Source: an uncultured Alphaproteobacteria bacterium
GTDB taxonomy: Bacteria; Pseudomonadota; Alphaproteobacteria; RF32; CAG-239
Direction of reading: 5' to 3'
Length of the DNA: 18,426 nucleotides
Assembly: GCA_934277545.1 (NCBI GenBank)
Contig: CAKQUG010000014.1
Location: 1-18,426 of the forward strand
Part shown: piece after piece, positions 6,689 through 14,166 of the stretch
Layout of the letters: each line of letters opens with the position of its first letter
Numbering within the stretch: position 1 is the stretch's first letter
Notes under the pieces: model-generated
Seen by the model: only the letters and a program-made list of their open reading frames with translations
The model's database searches: none
What the model was told of the DNA's origin: nothing
Position numbers and translations under genes: made by a program

Positions 6689-7783
6689 ATGAAAATACTC
6701 AACAAAACAATCTGGGCGATAACGCCGGAGATGATGGGAACGATGGCGGAGATAGCGAGGGAAAGTCGCAAAACACCTGAAACCATAGCCCGAGAGATGG
6801 GCAGAGAGATGAAAGACACAAACGCCGCCTCAATCAGAGACGGCGTTGCTGTTATCAAGGTGTCCGGGCCTTTGTTTCGGTATGCGAATTTAATGACACG
6901 GATTTGCGGAGCTACTTCTTATGAATTACTGGCTCAAGACTTTAATAAAGCGGTGCAATCACCTCAAATTAAAGGAATTTTGCTTGATATTGACAGTCCG
7001 GGCGGCGAAGTAAACGGATGTTCCGAGCTCTCTGATATGATTTATCAGGCACGAGGCACAAAACCCATTATTGCGTACGCTTCAGGAACTTGTTGTTCCG
7101 GAGCTTATTGGATTGCCTCGGCTTGTGACAAGATTTTGGCGGCGGATACAGCTATTTTGGGTTCTATCGGTGTTGTTTCCATTTTTGAAAAGGATGACGA
7201 AGATAAAACAATAGAGATTGTGTCTTCGCAAAGCCCTAACAAACGGCCGGATATTAACACCGAAGAAGGTAAAGCCAAGATTCAAGCCAGAGTTGATGAA
7301 CTGGCAGAGGTGTTTATTGCCAAAGTGGCGCGTAATCGAGGAATTAGCGAAGACGATGTTGTTAACAACTTTGGCGCAGGCGATGTTTCGGTCGGGCAAT
7401 ACGCTGTTCGCAACGGCTTGGCGGACGGCTTATCCTCGTTTGAGGACATAATTTCAAGCCTTAATCAGGAGAAAATAATAATGAACGACATTACAAACGC
7501 TGAAGACGTCAGAAAATCGGAGCGAGAACGTATGGCCAAAGTTTTTGCCGCCGACATTTCCAAAGGAAAGGAAGCTACAGCGCAAATTCTGTTGGCCAAG
7601 ACAGATTTGGATGCAACCGGTATTTTGGAAATCTTGCAAACCGTGCCAAACGCCAAAGAAAACGCCTTTGAAAAAGCGATGGCGGCTCTGAAAAATCCGG
7701 ATATTCGTCCGGCGGCGGAAGATATGGAAGAAACACCCGAGGCTGTGGCTAACCGCATCGCCTCACACATTATAGGAGAATAA
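6689..7783 (+). CDS. phage prohead protease, S49/SppA family (lambda gpC-like)
   Basis: This Ser-Lys protease cleaves scaffold and portal during head maturation. It has 364 residues. ILLDIDSPGGEVNG (97-110) carries the SPGG motif. CCSGAYWIAS places the probable nucleophile at Ser137, and GSIGVV lies at 158-163. Lys185 in SQSPNKRPD matches the general-base position of gpC (HKVDGNP). AVRNGLADGL is the usual end of the protease domain. The last ~100 residues are a charged helical tail corresponding to the scaffold part of lambda gpC, with its own internal start. The Shine-Dalgarno is GTGAGGAAG. Upstream IS200 insertion may cut it off from portal transcription. Confidence 0.92.
   Translation: MKILNKTIWAITPEMMGTMAEIARESRKTPETIAREMGREMKDTNAASIRDGVAVIKVSGPLFRYANLMTRICGATSYELLAQDFNKAVQSPQIKGILLDIDSPGGEVNGCSELSDMIYQARGTKPIIAYASGTCCSGAYWIASACDKILAADTAILGSIGVVSIFEKDDEDKTIEIVSSQSPNKRPDINTEEGKAKIQARVDELAEVFIAKVARNRGISEDDVVNNFGAGDVSVGQYAVRNGLADGLSSFEDIISSLNQEKIIMNDITNAEDVRKSERERMAKVFAADISKGKEATAQILLAKTDLDATGILEILQTVPNAKENAFEKAMAALKNPDIRPAAEDMEETPEAVANRIASHIIGE
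7481..7783 (+). CDS. nested scaffold protein (lambda Nu3-like), internal start in the protease gene
   Basis: An ATG in the same frame as the protease begins a 100-residue product, MNDITNAEDVRKSERERMAK onward. It is preceded by CAGGAGA about nine bases upstream, better than random for an internal Met. The encoded segment is alanine-, lysine- and glutamate-rich and helical, as expected of a scaffold. In lambda, Nu3 is made from an in-frame start inside gene C and shares its C-terminus with gpC; here position, frame and composition agree. Separate translation is an inference from the ribosome-binding site and the lambda parallel. Confidence 0.6.
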   Translation: MNDITNAEDVRKSERERMAKVFAADISKGKEATAQILLAKTDLDATGILEILQTVPNAKENAFEKAMAALKNPDIRPAAEDMEETPEAVANRIASHIIGE

Positions 7784-7784
7784 A

Positions 7785-8126
7785 ATGGTTGTGCAAGGAT
7801 TTAATGATTTAGGTGAAACGACTTCCGACAACCTGCTTGCCGGAGAATTTCCACGAGTTTCCGTTTTACTTACCGTCAGCAATGGCAGGTTTAAACGAGG
7901 CACTATTTTAGGCAAAAAAGAAGACGGCAAATACACAATCAGCGCGTCGGCGCCGGAGGCTATATTGGCGGAAGATGTCGACGCCTCGACTGAGGATAAA
8001 CAAGCCGTGGCGTATTTAACCGGCGAGTTTAACAAAACCGCGCTAAAGGCCAATGCGGAGATTGACACGCTTATCGCCAAACTCCGCGCCAAGAGCATTT
8101 TTGTAAAAGAAAACCAAGCATACTAG
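7785..8126 (+). CDS. head decoration protein (lambda gpD family)
   Basis: gpD-like trimers cap the expanded capsid and stabilise it. The 113 residues compare with 110 for lambda gpD. FPRVSVLLTVSNGRFKRGTI and LGKKEDGKY are followed by the APEAILAEDVDAS segment and EFNKTALKANAEID, the conserved pattern of this family (value of the attribute, release from the generator, then a beta strand naming the element). It starts one base after the protease stop, with AGGAGAA upstream, and is followed 15 bases later by the major capsid gene. Confidence 0.88.
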   Translation: MVVQGFNDLGETTSDNLLAGEFPRVSVLLTVSNGRFKRGTILGKKEDGKYTISASAPEAILAEDVDASTEDKQAVAYLTGEFNKTALKANAEIDTLIAKLRAKSIFVKENQAY

Positions 8127-8141
8127 TAGAAAGGCAAATAA

Positions 8142-9169
8142 ATGGATATTTTTTCAACTCAAGTGTTGTCAAAGGTGGTGGAACGGTTGCATACTCCACC
8201 TTCTTTTTTACTCGACACATTCTTTCCGAATGTTCAAACCTCTGATAAAGAGGAAATCTTTTTTGACGTAACCGACAGCAAACCACGGATTTCGCCGTTT
8301 GTGTCTCCGCTGTTGCCGGGCAAAGTTGTTGATGGCGGCGGTTATCAAACCAAATCGTTCAAACCGGCGTATGTTAAGGATAAACGCCGATTTGACGCGA
8401 ATATCTCGTATAAACGCATGGCCGGCGAGATTATTGGCGGTTCTTTATCTCCGGCTCAGCGTTATGAACGCGCGCTCGCCACCCATTTGAAAGACCAGCT
8501 GGATAATTTGACACGCCGTGAGGAAGTTATGGCGGCAGAAATCCTGCGTACCGGCAGAGTAGTGGTTTCAGGAGACGGTTATCCGGCGCAAACGGTTAAT
8601 TTTGGCAGAGATGAGGCTTTGATAAGGCTTTGGTGAGTAGCACCACGTGGGATAGTTCCGGGGTTAATCCGGTGGATGATTTGGAAGATTGGGCGATTAC
8701 CATTCAGGATAAATCAGGCGTGGTTGCCAAAACTGTAGTGATGGATCCGCAAGCTTGGAAAATCTTCCGCTCTAACGAAACCGTGCAGAAATACTTGGAC
8801 ATTCGCCGCGGAACAAGCAACTCCCTGGCCATTGATCCTGTCTTAAGGTCAGAAGATGCCAAAGCCCGCAATGTCGGCTCTATCGGCGATTTTGATATTT
8901 GGGTTTATAACGACACCTATGTTGACGACAAAGGCGCGACCTGCAAATTGTTGCCGGAAAAGACCGTTATTTTGGGTTCTCGCGAGGGTTTGGAAGGAAC
9001 GAGATGTTATGGTGCGATCCAGGATGAGAAAGCCAACTGGACGGCGCAACGCTACTTTACAAAGTCTTGGATTGAAGAAGATCCGAGCGTGCGTTGGTTG
9101 TTGTTGCAATCCGCGCCATTGGTCGTTCCTTATCGACCGAACGCTTCCATGTGTGTAACCGTTGGTTAA
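8142..9169 (+). pseudogene. major capsid protein (lambda gpE family), frameshifted
   Basis: This is the main shell protein. The first frame (8142 to about 8620) has MDIFSTQVLSKVVERLHTPP, PFVSPLLPGKVVDGGGYQTK and AAEILRTGRVVVSGDGYPAQ, ending in VNFGRDEAL, all family hallmarks. It then runs into TGA at 8636. The second frame supplies the rest: WDSSGVNPVDDLEDWA, WKIFRSNETVQKYLDIRRG, PEKTVILGSREGLEGTRCYG and SAPLVVPYRPNASMCVTVG. One extra T in TTT at 8618-8620 would merge them into about 342 residues, matching the 341 of lambda gpE. As written no full capsid protein is made. It is a second single-base loss in a T run, like the portal. Confidence 0.87.
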
Positions 9170-9180
9170 TGGGGGGCGAC

Positions 9181-9438
9181 ATGAAAATCAAGGCGTTAAT
9201 CACATTGGTGGTTGGTAAAGGAAAACAGGTCGCTCCGAATACGGTTTGCGACATTAGTGAAAACGAAGCAAAACGGCTTATCGCCATTGGTTTTGCCGAG
9301 GGCTTGAAAAAGCCAACACCTCAATTGAGCGGAGACAACAATGGCAAATCCGATGGAAATGGCGACGAACAGCCTGTTCAACAGGTTGGGAACACCGGCG
9401 ATGTTCAAGAACCGGAGTGTTCGGATAATCCTAAATGA
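9181..9438 (+). CDS. small phage protein at the lambda FI position
   Basis: An 85-residue protein. The N-terminal half, MKIKALITLVVGKGKQVAPN followed by TVCDISENEAKRLIAIGFAE, is a small domain common next to capsid genes of alphaproteobacterial phages: a short beta unit, then an EAxRLIxxGFAE helix. The C-terminal half is low-complexity, rich in G, N, D and Q. Its location between major capsid and head-tail joiner is that of lambda FI, a packaging accessory protein, but I see no sequence similarity to FI itself. The ATG at 9181 follows GGGGGG. A longer GTG start at 9094 would lie inside the capsid gene and is unlikely. Confidence 0.7.
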   Translation: MKIKALITLVVGKGKQVAPNTVCDISENEAKRLIAIGFAEGLKKPTPQLSGDNNGKSDGNGDEQPVQQVGNTGDVQEPECSDNPK

Positions 9439-9634
9439 ACCGGATGAAGTGATTGGAGTGGGCTTTATCAACGCCAACTCCGAAACTCATCGGGCAAGAA
9501 TAAGGATTTCCGATGCGCCGGAACTTAAAATCGGCGATAAAATTGAAACCGCAGAGGAAACCTATGCCGTACACTCGGAGCCTGTTAGAGATATTCATCA
9601 ATTGGTGTGGAGCTGTGATTTGATATGCGTATGA
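9341..9634 (+). CDS. head-tail joining protein (lambda FII-like)
   Basis: A 97-residue protein. ATNSLFNRLGTPAMFKN begins like other small joiners. RIRISDAPELKIGDKIETAE followed by ETYAVHSEPVRD has the beta-strand pattern of lambda gpFII (RRGDTLTIGEENFWVDRV), which connects the filled head to the tail. It ends four codons into the gpZ-like gene. The start overlaps the previous gene by 98 bases in another frame. The alternative ATG at 9359 shortens the overlap only slightly. The family assignment rests on the C-terminal pattern and on gene order. Confidence 0.7.
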   Translation: MANPMEMATNSLFNRLGTPAMFKNRSVRIILNEPDEVIGVGFINANSETHRARIRISDAPELKIGDKIETAEETYAVHSEPVRDIHQLVWSCDLICV

Positions 9635-10200
9635 AAGCGGCATTGGAAGGCAGTTTGGAGGAATATCTTGAAAAAAAATATCAGAATTGCGCCAAAGCGG
9701 TGACTTATGGCGTCAAAACCGCGACAAACGGCTTGAAACAATCTCTGCGGGCTCAAGTTAAAAACGCTGGTCTTGGCGGCAGGCTTGCCAACACTTGGCG
9801 TGGTGATGTTTACCCTAAAAGCAAAAACAGCGTTAGCGCGGCGGGAGTTGTTTACACCAAGGCCGAGAAAATCCTTGAGGGTTTTGAGTATTCCTCGGTC
9901 ATTCGTTCGCCAAACGGGTTCTGGCTCGCCATTCTGACCGAGACTATCCCCAAACGCATTCGCAATAAACGAATGACACCGGCTCTGTATGAACAAGCCA
10001 AAGGTGTTCGGTTGCGATTTATTTACCGTTCGCATGGAGTTTCATTCCTCGTTCACGAGCAAAAGAAAAAGACGATTATCGCATTTTGGCTTGTGCCACA
10101 GGTTAAAATGCCAAAATTGATACATTTTGAAGCAGAGGGTGAAAAATGGCAAAAACGATTGCCAACCTTGATTTTACAGAATTGGAGAGATGATGAGTAA
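9625..10200 (+). CDS. minor tail protein, gpZ-like (DUF6441-type)
   Basis: At 191 residues it is the same length as lambda gpZ (192), and it occupies the gpZ position between FII and U. The N-terminal EGSLEEYLEKKYQNCAKAVT is followed by ATNGLKQSLRAQVKNAGLGG and RLANTWRGDVYPKSKNSVSA. This helix, then LGxRLAxxWR, resembles the DUF6441 proteins common in alphaproteobacterial phages. Lambda gpZ acts at the head-proximal end of the tail. The start overlaps the FII-like gene by 10 bases, and the stop overlaps the gpU-like start by 11 bases, showing a tightly packed operon. Confidence 0.72.
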   Translation: MRMKAALEGSLEEYLEKKYQNCAKAVTYGVKTATNGLKQSLRAQVKNAGLGGRLANTWRGDVYPKSKNSVSAAGVVYTKAEKILEGFEYSSVIRSPNGFWLAILTETIPKRIRNKRMTPALYEQAKGVRLRFIYRSHGVSFLVHEQKKKTIIAFWLVPQVKMPKLIHFEAEGEKWQKRLPTLILQNWRDDE

Positions 10201-10621
10201 ACGAGAGCAGATTTTACAGGCTTTATTTGAGAAATTGCAAACATTAGAAAATATTCCTGTCAAACGCAATGAAACATTGCCGCAGGTTATTCCAGAGGCA
10301 GGAATTGTAATGTTGCGTGATGGCAAGCAAGGTGAGCCGGAAATTATTTTATCGCCGCCGATTTGTATTTTTAAGCACAAGGCCGAGGTTGAAATTATTG
10401 TTCAAGCGGCCAAACCGGAAGAACGAGACAGAAGGCTCGATGATGTTTTGGAGCAACTCGGTGTTTTATTGTCGTCTGATGATACGTTGCGTGGACTGAC
10501 CGATTATGTTTATCCCAAACCGCCTGAAATCATAGACGAGTATATCGAGGGTGCGCCAACCATAAAAGCTGCAATTATTCCGATTATTCTTGAATACACA
10601 ACAACAAGTGCTTTACTTTAG
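10190..10621 (+). CDS. tail terminator protein, gpU-like
   Basis: A 143-residue protein in the gpU slot. It has an N-terminal helix SKREQILQALFEKLQTL, a strand region NIPVKRNETLP, then CIFKHKAEVEIIVQ, DRRLDDVLEQLGVLLSSDDT, and a C-terminal strand AAIIPIILEYTT. This is the usual helix, strand, long helix, strand layout of phage tail-terminator proteins. gpU caps the growing tail tube and joins it to the head. Two adjacent ATGs (10190, 10193) follow GGAGAG. It is the last recognisable phage gene: the major tail protein that should follow is absent. Confidence 0.75.
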   Translation: MMSKREQILQALFEKLQTLENIPVKRNETLPQVIPEAGIVMLRDGKQGEPEIILSPPICIFKHKAEVEIIVQAAKPEERDRRLDDVLEQLGVLLSSDDTLRGLTDYVYPKPPEIIDEYIEGAPTIKAAIIPIILEYTTTSALL

Positions 10622-10688
10622 GAATTAAATATTGTTTTATATATAAATATCAGAATAAAAACTACACTTTATTGCAAGGCGGAATGAC

Positions 10689-12440
10689 ATGGAAAACTAT
10701 ATTGAAATTGAAAAAGAAATCGCAGGGCAATCAATTAAAGCCATAGAGCAAATTAGCGAAAAAGCGCAAGAAGATTTACAAAACAGGTCATCTATTCCAT
10801 ATGCTGCCGTCAATAATATTTTTACAGATACTGCACTGATTGAAAAAAATCAATATAGAAATACACAAACGGAACAGCTTCTCAATATTACTAAGAATAT
10901 CCCTATTATTGGTAGAGTTTTAGTTGAAGATGAAAATGGAAAACAAGAATGTATATATATTACAAAAGGATATATTGTTAATGTATCAGGACTTATGTTG
11001 ACAAGAGAAGCTAATCCTAAAGGAAGATTATTTGCAATAGATGTGGGTGACGAATGTTCTATTAATGGGCATGATTATACTGTATTAGAAAAAAATGTAT
11101 ATAGAACAACAAAAAACGAGCAAGAATGGGATGCAGATACAGATTTTTATTTACAAGATGATTTTGTAGATCAGATAAGTTCATTGAGACAGTTGTTGTC
11201 AGAACAAGAAGTGGACTTATACTCTTTTTTAGATCAAACATCCCCTAAAAAGGCAGGAAAATTAAAAAGGATTGCTGTAAATCATTTAAGTTTAAAAGAA
11301 AATTTTATGCTTGATGAATACCAAGATAATATCTTTAGAATGGAACCAAATAAAGCTTTTGTTTTGATGGGACCTCCGGGAACTGGAAAAACAACGACAT
11401 TAATCAAAAAATTAGGATTTAACTTAGAAACAAAATATTCAGATTCTGAAGAACAACAAAATTGGTATATGTTTACTCCAACGAAGTTGCTTAAAGAATA
11501 TCTCAAAGAGGCCTTCAATAGGCAAAGCATTGCCGCTCCTGATACAAAGTTATGGGTATGGGATGAATATGTGTTATATCTCTCAAGAGATATTTTTCCT
11601 ATATTAGAAACTTCCGTGAGAAAAGGCCTTATTTTTCCTAAATCATTTCAGGAAAAGAAAATAAACTACTTGAGAGAAAAAACTTCTAGTTTTCAACAGC
11701 ATTGTTATGAAGTGTTTTATACTTGGCAAGATGAATACTTTTTAAAAAATTTATATGCGAAATATAAAAATATTCTAAAATCAGGAACAGAAAGTGTTAA
11801 AGAAATATTTAAAAGTATAACTGACAGCGATTTCAAATCATTTTCAGATATTAATTTAAAAATTAATACGATTTCTAATAAAATAGAAGATAAGATAAAA
11901 AGTTTAAATAATGATTTAGATAATCTTGTAGTAAAGCTCGTCCGAGAGACTGCAATTTTTAAAAATAAATCATTTTCTGAAGTCAACGAATATCTTGGAA
12001 ATTTACAAAAAAGTGTTCAGACAGAAATGCTGAGTTATAAAACAGATAAAGATTTTGATGCTGGTGATGATGAAGACGAGGATAATGAAAACGATGATGA
12101 AAAAATAAATACATCCTCAAAAGATGCTAATCATATTTTTAGAAATTATGTTGTTGCATCCATTAAATCCTTATCTCGAGCATATAGCCAAAAGAAAAAA
12201 ATATCTCATAAAAGTTTATATTACTTAGTTGGTAAATATATTAATTTTGATCATATTATAGATGATAAACACAAGCAAGAAATTGCAAGTTACGTAATAC
12301 AAATTGCTTTATTAAAAAATTTTAATAAGTTGCAAAATCGTTATATTTCTGGTTTGGTATCAAGATACAAAATATTTAGAAAAGAATATGCATCGTTTTA
12401 TATTAATGATATTGATCCTAAAAAAATTACAGCCCTGTAG
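10689..12440 (+). CDS. UvrD/Rep-like SF1 helicase, C-terminally truncated
   Basis: A 583-residue AT-rich ORF with the front half of an SF1 helicase. A Q-motif-like MLDEYQDNI lies at 207-215, Walker A GPPGTGKTTT at 228-237, and a motif Ia-like FTPTKLLKEYLKEAFNRQ follows. Then comes a long charged, coiled-coil-prone insertion including an acidic patch DDEDEDNENDDE near 460-471. There is no DExx box (motif II) and no 2A domain with motifs III-VI, which are required for unwinding. It ends in DPKKITAL then TAG, just where relatives usually lead into motif II. It is therefore a 5' fragment, or a protein with only ATP binding. The Shine-Dalgarno AAGGCGGA precedes the ATG. It replaces the missing tail genes. 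Confidence 0.72.
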   Translation: MENYIEIEKEIAGQSIKAIEQISEKAQEDLQNRSSIPYAAVNNIFTDTALIEKNQYRNTQTEQLLNITKNIPIIGRVLVEDENGKQECIYITKGYIVNVSGLMLTREANPKGRLFAIDVGDECSINGHDYTVLEKNVYRTTKNEQEWDADTDFYLQDDFVDQISSLRQLLSEQEVDLYSFLDQTSPKKAGKLKRIAVNHLSLKENFMLDEYQDNIFRMEPNKAFVLMGPPGTGKTTTLIKKLGFNLETKYSDSEEQQNWYMFTPTKLLKEYLKEAFNRQSIAAPDTKLWVWDEYVLYLSRDIFPILETSVRKGLIFPKSFQEKKINYLREKTSSFQQHCYEVFYTWQDEYFLKNLYAKYKNILKSGTESVKEIFKSITDSDFKSFSDINLKINTISNKIEDKIKSLNNDLDNLVVKLVRETAIFKNKSFSEVNEYLGNLQKSVQTEMLSYKTDKDFDAGDDEDEDNENDDEKINTSSKDANHIFRNYVVASIKSLSRAYSQKKKISHKSLYYLVGKYINFDHIIDDKHKQEIASYVIQIALLKNFNKLQNRYISGLVSRYKIFRKEYASFYINDIDPKKITAL

Positions 12441-12850
12441 TGCTGGCGGAAAAAATAAACAAAATGCTGGCCAAGGGATGGAAACCTTTAGGCGGTTTGG
12501 CTATTCGTTACGATGGGATTGAAACCAGTTTTTATCAGGCAATGATAAAAGATAATATTGTCAATATAGAACGCAAAGATAAAACAAAGAACGAAAGTAA
12601 AAATAGCAAAATTGTTTGTCCTTATTGTCAGAGTACGAGTATAGCTGAAATTATGTATGGAGAACCAGCGTTTGATGATGAGCTTGAAGAAGCTCTATGG
12701 AATGGTGAAATTTATTTGGGCGGATGTTGCTACTATCCTGATTCTCCAGAATACCATTGCAATAAGTGCGGCAAAAATTTTCCTGAAAGTCCCCACGATC
12801 CTGATTGGGGTGTTGAATTTGATACGGATGATGAGAATGAAGATGATTAA
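12440..12850 (+). CDS. DUF1737 / zinc-ribbon protein
   Basis: A 136-residue protein. LAEKINKMLAKGWKPLGGLA (2-21) and SFYQAMIKD (30-38) form a DUF1737 signature. A zinc-ribbon-like part follows, with CPYC (60-63), CC (96-97) and CNKC (107-110), and then an acidic tail ending DDENEDD. The GTG start overlaps the helicase stop (TAGTG). Residues encoded just upstream in this frame (NYSPVV, 12425-12439) also fit the start of DUF1737, and the frame is closed by TAA at 12419, so the original N-terminus is probably cut or fused. Function is unknown. Zinc binding is an inference from paired cysteines. Confidence 0.7.
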   Translation: MLAEKINKMLAKGWKPLGGLAIRYDGIETSFYQAMIKDNIVNIERKDKTKNESKNSKIVCPYCQSTSIAEIMYGEPAFDDELEEALWNGEIYLGGCCYYPDSPEYHCNKCGKNFPESPHDPDWGVEFDTDDENEDD

Positions 12851-12876
12851 GTGCTTGGAAGTTGGAATAATGCAAT

Positions 12877-13344
12877 ATGACTAAAGTTTTGTTTGTATGT
12901 CTGGGAAATATATGTCGGTCGCCGATGGCGCAGTTTATGTTTAAGCAGATGCTTGCCGAAAAGGGTTGGATAGATCGGTTCGAGATTGATTCTGCGGCGA
13001 CAGAAAGTTACAATGAGATGTGTCATGCCGGAATTCATCATGGGACGCGTGAAATGCTAAAATCGATGCACGTTCCATTTGAGGAACATTATTCCCGGCG
13101 TATCCTTCCGGCAGATTATGCGCATTTTGATTATATTATAGCCATGGACGACAGCAATATTGAAGATATTCAATCCACTGTCGGGATGGATACTCAGCAT
13201 AAAATCTATCGTTTGCTAGATTTTACCAGAAATCCACGCGACATTCGTGACCCGTGGTATACTGGAAATTTTGACGAAACTTATCGAGATATATGTGAGG
13301 GCTGTCAGGCGTTTCTTGAGCATTTAGATGAGGCAATGGATTAA
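12877..13344 (+). CDS. low-molecular-weight protein-tyrosine phosphatase
   Basis: A 155-residue enzyme that removes phosphate from tyrosine residues through a cysteinyl-phosphate. The P-loop VCLGNICRSPMA has Cys8 and Arg14 (CX5R) followed by Ser15. The general acid is Asp125 in RDPWYTG. DSAATESYNEMCHAGIHHGT and RRILPADYAHFDYIIAMDDS are the usual connecting blocks. The length is typical, and all catalytic residues are present. It starts 26 bases after the DUF1737 gene and ends 5 bases before the nuclease-like gene, so it may be co-transcribed. Its base composition is less AT-rich than the neighbours, suggesting a different origin, perhaps chromosomal. In bacteria such enzymes often act on polysaccharide-export kinases, but no such partner is in view. 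Confidence 0.93.
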   Translation: MTKVLFVCLGNICRSPMAQFMFKQMLAEKGWIDRFEIDSAATESYNEMCHAGIHHGTREMLKSMHVPFEEHYSRRILPADYAHFDYIIAMDDSNIEDIQSTVGMDTQHKIYRLLDFTRNPRDIRDPWYTGNFDETYRDICEGCQAFLEHLDEAMD

Positions 13345-13349
13345 ATATC

Positions 13350-14153
13350 ATGTCCCAAGATAAAAAAGCAGAAGAACGGGAATATTTACAATATTTTTTA
13401 TCTTCGGATGAGGGTAAAAAGTGGTATCAGCAAAATAAAATAGTATCTTACCGCGATGATGAGGCACCAGATTTTGTTTTTATTACAGAGAATAATAAAA
13501 AAATCGGATTAGAAATTACTAAATTTATCGTTAAAAGCCGTCATGGGAGAGCTCTTCAACACTTAATGTCTATAGGAAACCAAGTGTGTAAATATGCTCA
13601 AAAGCAATATGGGCTAAATATCTCTATTCTGATTGATCAATGGAATCGGCGAGCAAGTCAGGCACGAACTTATAAAGAAATGATGGAGGCTGTCTATAAT
13701 CCGGGCTTTTGGGATATTTATAATAAACAGGCTATAAAATCAGGGATAGAACAAATTGTTGATAAAAATGTCGAAAAGTTGAAGCAGTGGCCATGTTTCG
13801 TCAAAGAAAGTATTTTTGTACAAGGTGAATATTTTAATATTTCGATCAGCGGTTTCGAAAATATGGATGGTAAATTCAATTGTCATGTTAATAATGAATG
13901 CTACAGTAAAGAAAATCCTTTTGATGAACTTCAGGAAAAAATTGATAGAAAGAATGATAAAATCAACAATTATTTGAAAAAATGCGATAAATGTTTTCTT
14001 CTGATATATCTTCCGGATGTTTCCATGGGGAACTATTGCCATTTTACAGATGAGCTAAATAATCATGAATTTCATTTAAATTTCGAGGATGTATATCTTT
14101 GTAAATGGAACACAATATTTACAAATGATAATTTTGTAAAAAGATTACAATAA
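13350..14153 (+). CDS. PD-(D/E)XK nuclease-like protein (267 residues)
   Basis: I do not recognise a named family. Near the N-terminus, DDEAPDFVFITENNKKIGLE (about 31-50) continues ITKF. This is the PD...(I)GLEIT arrangement of a restriction-endonuclease-like fold in which the usual Lys of ExK is replaced by Thr, followed by a basic run FIVKSRHGRALQH. The middle is helical, and the C-terminus has an aromatic strand-rich segment (LLIYLPDVSMGNY). Possible roles are restriction or defence. Activity is uncertain because of the atypical third motif. It follows the phosphatase by 5 bases and faces the minus-strand gene with a 13-base gap. Confidence 0.6.
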   Translation: MSQDKKAEEREYLQYFLSSDEGKKWYQQNKIVSYRDDEAPDFVFITENNKKIGLEITKFIVKSRHGRALQHLMSIGNQVCKYAQKQYGLNISILIDQWNRRASQARTYKEMMEAVYNPGFWDIYNKQAIKSGIEQIVDKNVEKLKQWPCFVKESIFVQGEYFNISISGFENMDGKFNCHVNNECYSKENPFDELQEKIDRKNDKINNYLKKCDKCFLLIYLPDVSMGNYCHFTDELNNHEFHLNFEDVYLCKWNTIFTNDNFVKRLQ

Positions 14154-14166
14154 ATACCAAACTTAT

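Larger units (their letters stand above)
1024..10621 (+). mobile_element. cryptic lambda-like prophage, packaging and head module
   Basis: Consecutive plus-strand genes match the order of the lambda left arm: terminase small and large subunits, gpW, portal, S49 protease with nested scaffold, gpD, gpE, FI position, FII, gpZ-like, gpU-like. The left border falls inside the small terminase gene just after the tRNA-fMet terminator. The right border follows the gpU-like gene. Tail tube, tape measure, tail tip, lysis, integrase, repressor and replication genes are absent, so this is a remnant. Phage genes have richer GC third positions than the AT-rich morons and the cargo downstream. Whether the cargo to 16720 belongs to the same element is uncertain. 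Confidence 0.85.

Noticed and set aside
7082..7399. Long minus-strand frames opposite the protease, terminase and capsid genes.
   Set aside because: They mirror strongly supported plus-strand genes, lack ribosome-binding sites and have no recognisable protein motifs.
8600..8640. Programmed ribosomal frameshifting to make the capsid protein.
   Set aside because: There is no classic X-XXY-YYZ slippery site, and lambda-type capsids are not made this way. The same kind of lesion occurs in unrelated genes in the window.
9094..9180. An N-terminal extension of the FI-position gene from GTG 9094.
   Set aside because: It overlaps the conserved capsid C-terminus, and ATG 9181 has a better ribosome-binding site and the natural family start MKIKALITLVV.
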